A DNA stretch of 64,000 nt from Anaerolinea sp. (GCA_029975055.1 JARKPU010000013.1:186001-250000); one strand, 5' to 3'; numbered from the stretch's first letter, positions 36,140 through 44,634 are shown. Notes: generated from the letters alone by a model not told the origin. Made by a program: numbers and translations.

Positions 36140-36922
36140 ATGCAATTGGAAGGCAGGGTGGCGCTGGTGACCGGCGCAAGCGCGGGAATTGGAAAAGCCT
36201 CGGCGCTGCTCTTGGCGCAAGAAGGCGCAAAGGTGGGCGTATTGGCGCGGCGCGAAGATGCGCTGGGCGAGACGATCCAGGCCATCGAAGCTGCCGGAGG
36301 CGAAGCGATGGCGCTTGTGGCCGATGTTTCTGCGCCTGACCAGATGAGAGCGGCGGTTGACCGGCTGGCGGAACGCTGGGGGAGGCTGGATATCGTCTTT
36401 GCGAACGCGGGGATCAACGGCCTGTGGGCCCCGGTAGAGGAAATCGAGCCGGAAGAATGGGACGAAACGCTCGATATCAACCTGAAAGGGACGTTCCTGA
36501 CGGTGAAGTATGCCGTGCCCTACATGAAAGAGCGCGGGGGGTCGATCATCATCGATTCATCCGTCAACGGGACGCGCATGTTTGGCAACAGCGGAGCTTC
36601 GGCTTATGCGTCCTCAAAGGCCGGGCAGGCGGCGTTTGCAAAAATCATCGCCGTGGAGCTGGCGCGTTATAAAATCCGCGTGAATGTGATCTGCCCGGGG
36701 GCGATCACCACCGAGATTATGCGCAACACCCGCTCGCGGCATTTCGACCGGGTGCGCAAGCGCATCCGTTACCTGGACGGGGCCATTCCCCTCACCGGCG
36801 GAATGCCCGGCAAGGCTGAACAGGTGGCCCGGCTGGTGCTGTTCCTGGCATCGGATGCTTCCGACCACATCACCGGCTCCGAAATTTGGATTGACGGCGG
36901 GGAATCGCTGGTGGAGGGTTGA
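36140..36922 (+). CDS. SDR-family oxidoreductase, second copy
   Basis: 260 residues: TGASAGIG nucleotide-binding motif near residue 11, NAGIN, catalytic Ser in IDSSVNG, Tyr156 and Lys160 in YASSKAG, and C-terminal ITGSEIWIDGG. LARREDAL after strand two suggests NADP(H). ATG at 36140 has GAGGTG upstream; an in-frame extension from 36065 runs through a hairpin and is rejected. In this cluster it may oxidise an aldose to a lactone for the lactonase, or reduce a keto-sugar acid. It is followed 3 bp later by the AGE epimerase gene, so the two are cotranscribed. Confidence 0.86.
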   Translation: MQLEGRVALVTGASAGIGKASALLLAQEGAKVGVLARREDALGETIQAIEAAGGEAMALVADVSAPDQMRAAVDRLAERWGRLDIVFANAGINGLWAPVEEIEPEEWDETLDINLKGTFLTVKYAVPYMKERGGSIIIDSSVNGTRMFGNSGASAYASSKAGQAAFAKIIAVELARYKIRVNVICPGAITTEIMRNTRSRHFDRVRKRIRYLDGAIPLTGGMPGKAEQVARLVLFLASDASDHITGSEIWIDGGESLVEG

Positions 36923-36925
36923 GCG

Positions 36926-38137
36926 ATGATGGACGCAAGGACGGGGAATGAGCTGATCAGGCTTCGGCGCGAGGTGGATGAGGAGGTGCGCGGGAATATC
37001 CTCCCTTTTTGGATGCAGCATGTGTTGGATTTTAAACAGAAGACCTTCGCAGGCGAGGTGAATTTTGAAGGGGTGCCGAATCGGCACGCTCCAAAGGGAG
37101 CCATCCTCACCGCGCGCCTGGTGTGGACGTTTTCGCACGCCTTTCTGGTTTACCGCGACCCGAAATACCTCGATGCTGCCGCCCTCGCTTATCACTGGTT
37201 GAGCGAAAAGCTCTGGGACGGTGATTTTGGCGGGGTTTACTGGTCGGTCGATTGGCAGGGCAAACGGCTGGACGAGAAGAAGCATGTTTATGCCAATTCG
37301 TTTGCCATGTATGCGTTCGTCGAATATTTCCGTGCCAGCGGCGATGAAGACTCGTTGGAAAAGGCGATTGCGCTCTTCCATTTGATCGACACCTCGGCTC
37401 ACGATGCCGTGAACGGGGGCTGGTACGAGTCATTCGACCGCGAGTGGCGGTTGATCGAGGATGCGCGCCTGGCCCCGGGCGAGTTGAATGCGCCGAAATC
37501 GATGAACACCCACCTGCATCTGATGGAGGCCCTGACCAACTTGCTGCGCGTGTGGGATGATGAATCACTGCGCAATCGTCAGAAGGAGATGCTGCGAGTC
37601 TTCCTCGACCACATCATCGATCCTCGAACTTCTCACTTCGTCCTGTTCTTTAGCGCAGGCTGGCAGCCTCTCAGCGAGGTGATCTCGTTCGGGCATGATA
37701 TCGAAGGCTCCTGGCTGCTGGTGGAGGCTGCCGGTGTGCTGGGCGATGCACCGCTCCTGGACGAGGTGACCGAGCGGGCTTTGAAGATGGCCGAAGCGGT
37801 CTATCGCGAAGGGCTGGATGCAGACGGCGCGCTGTTCAACGAGGCAGGCCCCGGGGGGCACCTCAATATGGGCAAGGATTGGTGGCCGCAGGCCGAAGCG
37901 GTGGTGGGCTTCTTGAATGCCGCTGAATTGAACGGGAGCGTCGATTTCGAGCAGGCGGCGCTGCGGGCGTGGGGGTGGATCAAGCGCTGCCTGGTCAACC
38001 GCACGCACGGCGAATGGTATTGGGGGACCGACCGGGCCGGGAACCCCATTCCGCACGGGCTGGCGGGTTTCTGGAAATGTCCCTATCACAACAGCCGCAT
38101 GTGTTTCGAAGTCATGGAACGAGTGAAGGCGGATTGA
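36926..38137 (+). CDS. AGE-family epimerase, cellobiose 2-epimerase-like
   Basis: 403 residues with the (alpha/alpha)6 barrel pattern of the N-acylglucosamine 2-epimerase family. Diagnostic segments are [67 protein letters not shown] and [10 protein letters not shown]; the His residues in these are the usual catalytic ones. The pattern fits cellobiose 2-epimerases better than GlcNAc epimerases. Such enzymes convert the reducing-end glucose of beta-1,4 disaccharides to mannose, as in mannan breakdown through mannosyl-glucose. It is the last gene of its operon and ends in a strong terminator. Confidence 0.85.
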   Translation: MMDARTGNELIRLRREVDEEVRGNILPFWMQHVLDFKQKTFAGEVNFEGVPNRHAPKGAILTARLVWTFSHAFLVYRDPKYLDAAALAYHWLSEKLWDGDFGGVYWSVDWQGKRLDEKKHVYANSFAMYAFVEYFRASGDEDSLEKAIALFHLIDTSAHDAVNGGWYESFDREWRLIEDARLAPGELNAPKSMNTHLHLMEALTNLLRVWDDESLRNRQKEMLRVFLDHIIDPRTSHFVLFFSAGWQPLSEVISFGHDIEGSWLLVEAAGVLGDAPLLDEVTERALKMAEAVYREGLDADGALFNEAGPGGHLNMGKDWWPQAEAVVGFLNAAELNGSVDFEQAALRAWGWIKRCLVNRTHGEWYWGTDRAGNPIPHGLAGFWKCPYHNSRMCFEVMERVKAD

Positions 38138-38171
38138 AAAAGAGGCGGGGTTAGCGGCCCCGCCTCTTTTT
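38137..38171. terminator. Bidirectional intrinsic terminator between epimerase and GH3 genes
   Basis: A 14-bp perfect stem (38137-38150 with 38158-38171) with a 7-nt loop. The stem ends are A5 and T5 runs, so a U-tract forms for both strands, and TCTTT follows on the plus strand. It separates two convergent genes. Confidence 0.92.
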
Positions 38172-38193
38172 CTTTGATAGGAACAGACCCCTT

Positions 38194-40323
38194 TCAGGCT
38201 ACTTTGAACACCGCGGAGACGGGCTGAGGCGCCCCGAGCGCCAATCCGCGCGGCGAGGGTGAGCATCCGCCCACCGTAAGGCGGAATTCACCCGGCTCAA
38301 ACGCCTGCCTGCCATCCTCGCCAAAAACCATCATCGCCTCCGCGGGGATCGAGAACTGTACCGTTTTGCTCTCGCCGGGCTTCAGCGACACCCGCTCAAA
38401 GGCCACCAGGCTGCTGAGCGGCACAGGCACCGAGGCTTCCAGGTCGGTGAGATAGGCTTGCACGACCTCGCCGCCTTCGCGCGGGCCGGTGTTGGTCACT
38501 TTCACGCTGGCGGATAGGTTCTCGCCGGGCTTGAGAGCGGGATTTTCGAGACGCAAGTCCGAATAGGCGAAGGTGGTGTAACTGAGACCGAAGCCGAAGG
38601 GGAACAACGGCTCGGCTGTCATGTAACGGTACGTGCGGCCTTGCATGTTGTAGTCTTCGAAGGGCGGGAGTTGATCCAGCGACTGGGGGAAGGTGAGGGG
38701 CAGCTTGCCGGAGGGGGAGTGATCGCCGAAGAGCACATCGGCCACCGCGCGCCCGCCTTCCTGGCCGGGGTACCACACATAGACGATTGCGTCCACGATC
38801 TCTTCAAGCCCGCCCAGCGCGACGGGGCTGCCGCCTGAGAGCACCAGAACGATTCTTCCGCCCGAAGCAGCCAAAAGCCGCAGGTAGCTGATCTGGTTTT
38901 CCGGCAGGCGCAGCTCGGTGCGGTCGCCGTTATCGGAGAGGATCGATTCGCCCTCTTCGCCTTCGAGCAATGGCGAGAGGCCCATGAAGGCGATTGTCAC
39001 ATCCATGTGCCCGGCCGTATAGACCGACCAGTCTTTCTCGATGCGCTTGGGGTGAGCCAGCAGGCTGCCGGGCATAAATTCCAGCCGGATTCCTTCAGGC
39101 AGGCGGCCGACCAGCCCTTCCAGGAAGGTGGTCATGGTGTTGCTCAGGCCGTAATAATTGCCGAGCAGGACGTTCGTTTGGCCTGCATTTGGCCCAACCA
39201 CCAGCATGGTGCGGACTTTTTCAGTCAGGGGGAGAATATTGTTCTTGTTCTTCAAGAGGACAACCGATTCAACCGCGGCTTGATAGGCCAGTTCGCGGTG
39301 CGCGGCGCAGCCAACCACACTCATCGGCGTGGAGGCAAAGGGGACCATCTCGGGCGGGTCGAACATGCCGAGTTTGAAGCGCGTGGCGAGGGTGCGCTCC
39401 AACGCGCGGTCAATATCGTCTTCGGTCACCAGGCCGCGCTCCACGGCTTCGGGGAGGAAATCGGCCAGGACGCAGTCGCAGCCGATGTCGCAGCCCCGCT
39501 TGAGGGCCAGGGCGGCCGATTCGACGCCATCTTTCGTCACCTTGTGGTGGGCATGAAAATCGGTGAGTGCGCCGCAGTCGGAGACGACATGCCCTTCGAA
39601 ACCCCATTCGCCGCGCAAGATATCGCCCAGGAGCAACTGGCTGGCGTTGGCAGGCTCGCCGTACACCCGGTTATAGGCGCCCATCACGGCTTCCACCCTG
39701 GCTTCCTGAACAAGCTTCTTGAAGGCGGGCAGGTAGGTGGCATACAGGTCGCGTTTACTCACCACGGCATCGAAGACGTGGCGCAGTTTTTCGGGCCCGC
39801 TATGGACGGCATAATGCTTGGCGCAGGCCGCGGCCTTCATGTAGCGTGGGTGATCGCCCTGGAGACCTTTCACGAAAGCGGAGCCCATCTCGCCTGTCAG
39901 GTATGGGTCTTCTCCCCAGGTTTCCTGTCCGCGCCCCCAGCGCGGATCGCGAAAGATGTTCACGTTCGGGGACCAGAAGGTCAGCCCCTGGTAGATTTGA
40001 GTCTCCCCGTTTTTGCGCAGCGCCTCGTGATACTTGGCCCGGCCTTCATCCGCAATGGCGGATGCCACGCGGTGGATCAGGTCGCGGTCCCAGGTGGCAG
40101 CCATGCCGATGGCTTGCGGGAACACGGTGGCCCGCCCGTTGCGAGCGACGCCATGCAGGGCTTCGCTCCAATAATCATAGGCAGGCATGCCGAGCCGTGG
40201 AATAGCCGGGCAGGCATTACGCGTTTGGGAGATTTTTTCTTCCAAAGTCATGCGCGAAAGGAGGTCTTTCACCCGTTCGCGGACAGGCAGTTCTGGGTTG
40301 AGGTAGTCGGGCGTAGATGCCAT
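38194..40323 (-). CDS. Glycoside hydrolase family 3 (beta-glucosidase/xylosidase), cytoplasmic
   Basis: 709 residues with the GH3 layout. The N-terminal TIM-like domain has EALHGVARNGRATVFPQAIGMAATWD, WSPNVNIFRDPRWGRGQETWGEDP, KHY, and the nucleophile Asp249 in VVSDCGALTDFH. The second alpha/beta domain starts near 350, and a C-terminal fibronectin-III-like domain follows (VKVTNTGPREGGEVVQAYL). No signal peptide is visible, so it should act on imported oligosaccharides. GGAGGC precedes the ATG at 40323. The FPQAIGMAATWD signature is frequent in beta-glucosidases and beta-xylosidases, and the two cannot be told apart here. It is transcribed alone, toward the epimerase operon. Confidence 0.92.
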   Translation of the reverse strand: MASTPDYLNPELPVRERVKDLLSRMTLEEKISQTRNACPAIPRLGMPAYDYWSEALHGVARNGRATVFPQAIGMAATWDRDLIHRVASAIADEGRAKYHEALRKNGETQIYQGLTFWSPNVNIFRDPRWGRGQETWGEDPYLTGEMGSAFVKGLQGDHPRYMKAAACAKHYAVHSGPEKLRHVFDAVVSKRDLYATYLPAFKKLVQEARVEAVMGAYNRVYGEPANASQLLLGDILRGEWGFEGHVVSDCGALTDFHAHHKVTKDGVESAALALKRGCDIGCDCVLADFLPEAVERGLVTEDDIDRALERTLATRFKLGMFDPPEMVPFASTPMSVVGCAAHRELAYQAAVESVVLLKNKNNILPLTEKVRTMLVVGPNAGQTNVLLGNYYGLSNTMTTFLEGLVGRLPEGIRLEFMPGSLLAHPKRIEKDWSVYTAGHMDVTIAFMGLSPLLEGEEGESILSDNGDRTELRLPENQISYLRLLAASGGRIVLVLSGGSPVALGGLEEIVDAIVYVWYPGQEGGRAVADVLFGDHSPSGKLPLTFPQSLDQLPPFEDYNMQGRTYRYMTAEPLFPFGFGLSYTTFAYSDLRLENPALKPGENLSASVKVTNTGPREGGEVVQAYLTDLEASVPVPLSSLVAFERVSLKPGESKTVQFSIPAEAMMVFGEDGRQAFEPGEFRLTVGGCSPSPRGLALGAPQPVSAVFKVA

Positions 40324-40519
40324 AGATGAGGCCTCCGGGTTGAATAAGTATATGGATATTATAAAGCTCGATCTGCATTTCCATGCTTGATCGAGCTGTT
40401 GAAAAGACGGACGATGGCAAGAGGTTTGAATGCCGGGTCAACCGATGAGGAACTTCCACAAAAAGCCGGCTCCACGGCATGAGGAGCGCTCCATCAATTG
40501 ATGTGATATCAAAATCGGG

Positions 40520-41395
40520 TCAGCCGGCTCGCGCCAATTCAACCCTGGCCTTGCGTTCGAGGGCTTCGTTGACAGCTAAAGACAACAGGATGATCGCTCC
40601 GCCGAGGAGGAGTGTGGGCAGGCTGGCCTGCTCGCCGAAAACCAGGAGCGATACCGTGATCGAAAGGGGGATCTTCAGATCGTTGAAAATGGCCAGCGCG
40701 CCGATGTTGGTGCGCCTGGCGCCGAAATTCCACAGGAAGAAGCTGAACCCGGAAGCAACAGCGCCCAGGTAGAGGAGAGTCCATGCCTGGACAGGTGAAA
40801 TATTGACGGTTCTAAGCGGGACCAAGATTAGTGAGAGAATAACCGTCAGAGCTGATCCGCCCAGGTAAAGTACACCAAAAACGTGATGGTCTTTCAGCTC
40901 AGGATGAGGCCGCATCCACTTGCGGTAATACACCTGGCCGACCGCGAAGCTGAGGTTAGATAATTGAACCAGGAAGAAGCCCGCAATCATCCCCGGACGG
41001 TTGATGCCGAATTGCACGATGATCGCCGCGCCAAGGACGGCCAGGATGGTCGTTAACCAGCGGAGCGGGACGGCTTTCCGCTGGTCGATATCGTGAATCA
41101 ACGTCACGAAGATGGGCGTGAAGATGGTGAACAGAGCGACTTCATACGCCTTGAGGAATTGAAACGAGAGATTATAGAAAATGTACATCAGCCCATACTG
41201 GACTGCGCCCAGGATGAACAGACGCAGCCTCAGTTGCCGCGATGTTTGTGATGGACGGATGAACGGGAGGAATACCAGAGCGGCGATGCTCAGTCGGATG
41301 GCCGATACCAGGACCGGATGAATCGATGTCAGGTTGGTTTTGATCAACCCGAATGAAAACGCCCAAACCAATGAGACAATTAAAAGATATATCAT
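40520..41395 (-). CDS. EamA-family (DMT superfamily) transporter
   Basis: About 291 residues with ten predicted membrane helices in two EamA repeats: LIVSLVWAFSFGLIKTNL opens the first, and the second starts near GFFLVQLSNLSFAVGQVYYRKW. Family members export amino acids, sugars or other metabolites; the substrate here is unknown. The ATG at 41395 opens a chain beginning with a membrane helix as expected. It has no ribosome site and lies 4 bp after a minus-strand TATAAT (41400-41405), so start and promoter are uncertain. An in-frame TTG at 41443 is the alternative. It lies 150 bp after the TauE/SafE gene. Confidence 0.8.
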   Translation of the reverse strand: MIYLLIVSLVWAFSFGLIKTNLTSIHPVLVSAIRLSIAALVFLPFIRPSQTSRQLRLRLFILGAVQYGLMYIFYNLSFQFLKAYEVALFTIFTPIFVTLIHDIDQRKAVPLRWLTTILAVLGAAIIVQFGINRPGMIAGFFLVQLSNLSFAVGQVYYRKWMRPHPELKDHHVFGVLYLGGSALTVILSLILVPLRTVNISPVQAWTLLYLGAVASGFSFFLWNFGARRTNIGALAIFNDLKIPLSITVSLLVFGEQASLPTLLLGGAIILLSLAVNEALERKARVELARAG

Positions 41396-41544
41396 CGCTA
41401 TTATAAGAATTGACAGGCTGTAAGCTGCCCTATCATAGCACAAGATTTGCAGCTGCGCTCATGACAATCATCCTCTTTAAGAAAGACTCTTTTCGATCGT
41501 CTGCATCCGCCATGCCGGTGCTTCGGATGGCGGTGAGTAACGAG

Positions 41545-42369
41545 TTATGAGCTCCGTGAAGCTGCATTCGAGTTCAAGAACATCCGAATTGCCGAGTAGA
41601 TCAAGACCAGACCCAGGATTAACTTCAGCACGTTGGGAGACACCAGCCCAAAGAGAAAACCGCCAATGATCGAGCCGATGATCGAGCCCACGCCCATGGG
41701 AACGACGATCGAGCGGAAATTCTGTGCGGAAATGAACGAAGTCTTCCGGTAATAGCGGTACAGCCCGACCATGACGGTGGGCAGGCTGATGATCAAGCTG
41801 CCGGTGCCGGCCAGCTTCACGCCGATGCCGTATATAAAAATCAAGGTTGGGATGATCAATTCTCCCCCGGCCACCCCAAGCAGGCTGCTGACCATGCCGA
41901 TCAACCCGCCCGCAGCGATTCCAACCAGTATTTGAACCCCGAGAGGGGTGGCGATCAGGTTGGCGCTGATCTCGGGGATGAAACTCTCGCTGATCAGAAG
42001 AACGCCGATCGAAATCAACAAGACCTTGATCCATTTTTCGAGGGTGTGGTTGGGTATTTTGCTGGCGACCCCCGCCGAGAAGTACGCCGCCGTCGTTGCT
42101 CCGGCAATCATCGAGAGCAAGATCGGGGCGAAATCCAGCAGGGGGAAGGCGGTCACGACGCTTAAACGCGAAATCAAAGATGCAATCAACGTGATGAGGC
42201 TGACTGCCAGGTTGATCGAGACCGCATCACGGGGTTGGAGCTTGAGCAGCCCGATCAGCACCGGAAGCCGGAATTCCGCACCTCCCAGGCCAATCAAGCC
42301 GCCTAACGTACCAATCGGGATTGAAAAGAAGAAGGCGAGAATGCCATGGCGCGAAAGTTTGGTGGTCAA
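41545..42369 (-). CDS. TauE/SafE-family membrane protein
   Basis: 274 residues with about eight membrane helices in two related halves, marked by IPIGTLGGLIGLGGAEFRLPVL and AAGGLIGMVSSLLGVAGGELIIP, the characteristic GxGGG-type repeats of TauE/SafE (DUF81) proteins. Known members transport sulfite, sulfoacetate or other organosulfur anions, often outward. It starts 20 bp after modB, and the padR-modA-modB-tauE order on one strand suggests a single operon. A link to oxyanion handling is reasonable, but the substrate cannot be read from the sequence. Confidence 0.85.
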   Translation of the reverse strand: MTTKLSRHGILAFFFSIPIGTLGGLIGLGGAEFRLPVLIGLLKLQPRDAVSINLAVSLITLIASLISRLSVVTAFPLLDFAPILLSMIAGATTAAYFSAGVASKIPNHTLEKWIKVLLISIGVLLISESFIPEISANLIATPLGVQILVGIAAGGLIGMVSSLLGVAGGELIIPTLIFIYGIGVKLAGTGSLIISLPTVMVGLYRYYRKTSFISAQNFRSIVVPMGVGSIIGSIIGGFLFGLVSPNVLKLILGLVLIYSAIRMFLNSNAASRSS

Positions 42370-42389
42370 GGCAGAATTCAGTTCGCCTC

Positions 42390-43046
42390 CTATTTTGTAC
42401 CGCTGATGGTATTCGAGAGCTGGAGCGCGACAAATAAAATGGCGAAAGCGATCGTCGTCAGCAAGAGGACATATTCATTCGCCAGCCGGGTATTGTTGGA
42501 TTGTACAGCATCATAGAGCGCCATCGAAATCGTCTGTGTTCGGCCGGGGATGTTCCCCGCGACCATCAAGGTGGCGCCAAAATCGCCGAGTGCGCGCAAA
42601 AAGCCCAATAATCCACCGGCCACAATCCCTCGCCAGGCTATTCCAAGGTCGATATACAGGAATAGCTGCCATTGATTGCATCCATCCACTCGGCCTGCAT
42701 CTTCGATCTCCTTGCTGACCTCGGCGAGACTGGTGCGAACCATTTGAACCACCAAAGGGATGGCGGCAACCGTAGCGGCGATCACCGCCCCGGGCAAGGC
42801 GAAGACGACTCGTATGCCGGCTGTTTCGAGCAAAGGGCCCAATCCTTGCCTGCCGAACAGGAGCAGGAGATAGTAACCTAACACCGTAGGCGGGAGGACC
42901 AACGCGAGCAGGGTGAAGCCTTCTAAAGCCCACTTGAACCGAAACCTGCTTTTGACGATCACCCAGGAAATTCCAATCCCAATGATCAAGGCGAAGAGAC
43001 CTGCCCAGGATGATACCCAAAGAGACAGAGACAGTGGAGAAGCCAT
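42390..43046 (-). CDS. modB: Molybdate-type ABC permease
   Basis: 218 residues with five or six membrane helices and the ModB-type coupling loop SKEIEDAGRVDGCNQWQLFLYIDLGIAWRG, followed by GFLRALGDFGATLMVAGNIPGRTQT, which is highly characteristic of molybdate/tungstate permeases. The start ATG overlaps the modA stop by one base (TAATG), so translation is coupled. The required ATPase (ModC) is not encoded next to it or elsewhere in the window; the downstream gene is a TauE/SafE protein instead. Confidence 0.88.
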   Translation of the reverse strand: MASPLSLSLWVSSWAGLFALIIGIGISWVIVKSRFRFKWALEGFTLLALVLPPTVLGYYLLLLFGRQGLGPLLETAGIRVVFALPGAVIAATVAAIPLVVQMVRTSLAEVSKEIEDAGRVDGCNQWQLFLYIDLGIAWRGIVAGGLLGFLRALGDFGATLMVAGNIPGRTQTISMALYDAVQSNNTRLANEYVLLLTTIAFAILFVALQLSNTISGTK

Positions 43047-43867
43047 TATGGTTGAGGGGTGGGGGCCTGCTGTGAAAGCAGGTTGATCTCATCCGGTAAC
43101 AAGAAACCATATTGACGCATAATGGGCCTGCCATGCTCTCCATTGATATATGCAATGAAATCCGCGGCTATTTCAGGCTGTTTGCTGGCGGTGAGGATGG
43201 CAAGGGCCTGGTCCAACGGCTGGTGCAGAGAGCCGTCGATCAGCGTCCAGGTGATTTCCGGCACGGCGGCAACCGACAGCGATATGATGCCGGCCTCTGC
43301 GTCGCCGGTTTGGACAAACTGCAATGCCTGGCGAACATTTTCAGCGAGCACCAGTTTCGGCTGCACACGCTCCCAAATGCCCAGGGATTCAAATGCCTGT
43401 TTCGCTGCCAATCCATAAGGGGCGTGCTCAGGGTTGGCGATCGCAATGTGGCGAATCCTGTCGGAGAGCAGGTCGTCCAACCTGGTGGCCTGGATGCCCG
43501 AATTCTTGTTGACGGCTAAGACAATCCGCCCGCGTGCATACAACGCTGCGCTGTCTTTGACAGCCAACCCTTGCTCTACCAGGCGATCTACATAGGAGAT
43601 ATTCGCCGCGGCGATCAGGTCGAACGGCGCTCCGTTCTCGATCTGTTGCACTAACTGGCCGGTCGATCCGAAAACGAGGGTAACCTTCCTTCCGGTTTGT
43701 TGTTCATACAACCTGGCAATGTCGCTGAAGGCAAACTGCAGGTCGGCCGCGGCTGCGACGGTGATTTCCGGCTGTTGGGTTGTAGGGGTTGCGCTTGATG
43801 GAATTACCTGGCAGCCGGCCAGAAAGATGATTAGAGAAAAGATGAACCTGATTGTTTTGTTTTTCAT
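43046..43867 (-). CDS. modA: Molybdate/tungstate-type substrate-binding lipoprotein
   Basis: 273 residues. Lipoprotein signal with lipobox FLAGC at Cys19, a short Ser/Thr/Pro linker, then a ModA-like domain: TVAAAADLQFAFSDIARLYEQQTG, VTLVFGSTGQLVQQIENGAPFDLIAAAN (oxyanion-binding Ser and the FD-substituted D-x-F motif) and GDAEAGIISLS. The ligand is probably molybdate or tungstate. The binding pocket cannot be separated for these two from sequence alone. It starts 9 bp after padR and overlaps modB by one base. Confidence 0.87.
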   Translation of the reverse strand: MKNKTIRFIFSLIIFLAGCQVIPSSATPTTQQPEITVAAAADLQFAFSDIARLYEQQTGRKVTLVFGSTGQLVQQIENGAPFDLIAAANISYVDRLVEQGLAVKDSAALYARGRIVLAVNKNSGIQATRLDDLLSDRIRHIAIANPEHAPYGLAAKQAFESLGIWERVQPKLVLAENVRQALQFVQTGDAEAGIISLSVAAVPEITWTLIDGSLHQPLDQALAILTASKQPEIAADFIAYINGEHGRPIMRQYGFLLPDEINLLSQQAPTPQP

Positions 43868-43876
43868 TGGCCTGCT

Positions 43877-44428
43877 TTAATCTTCATGGAAGAAGCTCGA
43901 TGTGTTTTCGATCCAATTCAGAGTAGTCTCTAACTGGCGAATGCGCAAATCGAGGCCCAAGCGGTTGAATAACTGATCCATCGGGAGCAAATCGAAACGC
44001 ATCCGCAAGTCTTTGAGGCTGGTACGGATGGTCTCGGCCTGTTCCTGGATGATGCGATTGGGGAGGGACGCGCTCAGATGGGCTGCGAAGAACAAGCGGG
44101 TGATGAATTCCACACGAATCGCCCTGGCCCGTCCGGGTGTAGGAGTATACAGCCAATACTCGAATTCGGCCTTGCCCTTTTCAGTCAAGGTTAAGAGGTC
44201 TTTGTCGGGTTTTTTATCCTGCTCCTGGTGGGTGGCCGAGATGACCCCTTCTTTCTCGAGGTTTTTGAGAATGTTGTACGTCTGGCTCTGAGAGATGCGC
44301 CAGACTTCACGGAGGCTCGAACGCAATTGCTTGTCCAGTTCATAGCCGTGCATTGGACGAATGTATAAAAATCCCATGACAGCATATTTTGGTGAAAGGT
44401 TGCCGGAAGGAATGCTTGTGCGTGCCAT
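43877..44428 (-). CDS. PadR-family transcriptional regulator
   Basis: 183 residues. N-terminal winged helix (about 10-90): SPKYAVMGFLYIRPMHGYELDKQL, the recognition-helix region RISQSQTYNILKNLEKEG, and a wing with KKPDKDLLTLTEKG. The C-terminal half is helical (about 100-183), as in PadR dimers. It heads a minus-strand operon with modA, modB and the TauE/SafE gene. A perfect inverted repeat overlapping its own -10 box lies 2 bp before the ATG, so autorepression is likely. The effector is unknown. No good ribosome site is visible, since the operator occupies its place. Confidence 0.87.
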   Translation of the reverse strand: MARTSIPSGNLSPKYAVMGFLYIRPMHGYELDKQLRSSLREVWRISQSQTYNILKNLEKEGVISATHQEQDKKPDKDLLTLTEKGKAEFEYWLYTPTPGRARAIRVEFITRLFFAAHLSASLPNRIIQEQAETIRTSLKDLRMRFDLLPMDQLFNRLGLDLRIRQLETTLNWIENTSSFFHED

Positions 44429-44430
44429 AG

Positions 44431-44476
44431 GATATACTCACTGGATGAGTATATCAGACAAGGCCGTTTTTCTCAA
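44431..44476 (-). promoter_or_regulatory. padR-mod promoter overlapped by a palindromic operator
   Basis: On the minus strand TTGAGA (-35, 44471-44476) and TATACT (-10, 44448-44453) are spaced by exactly 17 bp. A perfect inverted repeat, GATATACTCA (44431-44440) and TGAGTATATC (44446-44455) with a 5-bp centre, covers the -10 box and start site. This size and symmetry fit a PadR dimer site. Repressor binding would block transcription of padR-modA-modB-tauE. Confidence 0.78.
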
Positions 44477-44495
44477 GGGATGGACGGGATTCGAA
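44477..44495 (-). pseudogene. Fragment resembling a tRNA 3' end
   Basis: These 19 bases match 17 of 19 positions of the T-loop and acceptor 3' strand of tRNA-Asp (44563-44581), in the same orientation and 86 bp away. The rest of a tRNA is missing and no CCA follows. It is probably a decayed tandem tRNA or a scar of recombination at the tRNA. Confidence 0.4.
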
Positions 44496-44529
44496 ACACC
44501 CCCATTCGGGGGCGCGCGGGCTCAAAGAA

Positions 44530-44557
44530 ACGAAAAAGACCGCTTGCGCGATCTTTT
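44530..44557 (-). terminator. Intrinsic terminator of tRNA-Asp
   Basis: On the minus strand, directly after the CCA end, AAAAGATCGC pairs with GCGGTCTTTT around a GCAA loop (one G-T pair), followed by more T residues (TCGTTTCTTT). This is a standard terminator for a single tRNA gene. Confidence 0.8.
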
Positions 44558-44558
44558 C

Positions 44559-44634
44559 TGGCGGGAGCGACGGGATTCGAACCCGCGGTCTCGGCCTTGA
44601 CAGGGCCGCATGTTAGCCGCTACACCACGCCCCC
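44559..44634 (-). tRNA. tRNA-Asp (anticodon GTC)
   Basis: A complete cloverleaf on the minus strand: acceptor GGGGGCG pairs with CGCTCCC (one G-T pair), D-arm containing GTGTAGCGGCTAACAT, anticodon stem CGGCC/GGCCG with loop CTGTCAA giving anticodon GTC, variable loop AGACC, and T-arm GCGGG-TTCGAAT-CCCGT. Discriminator G and an encoded CCA follow (44559-44561). It is 73 nt without CCA. Confidence 0.97.
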
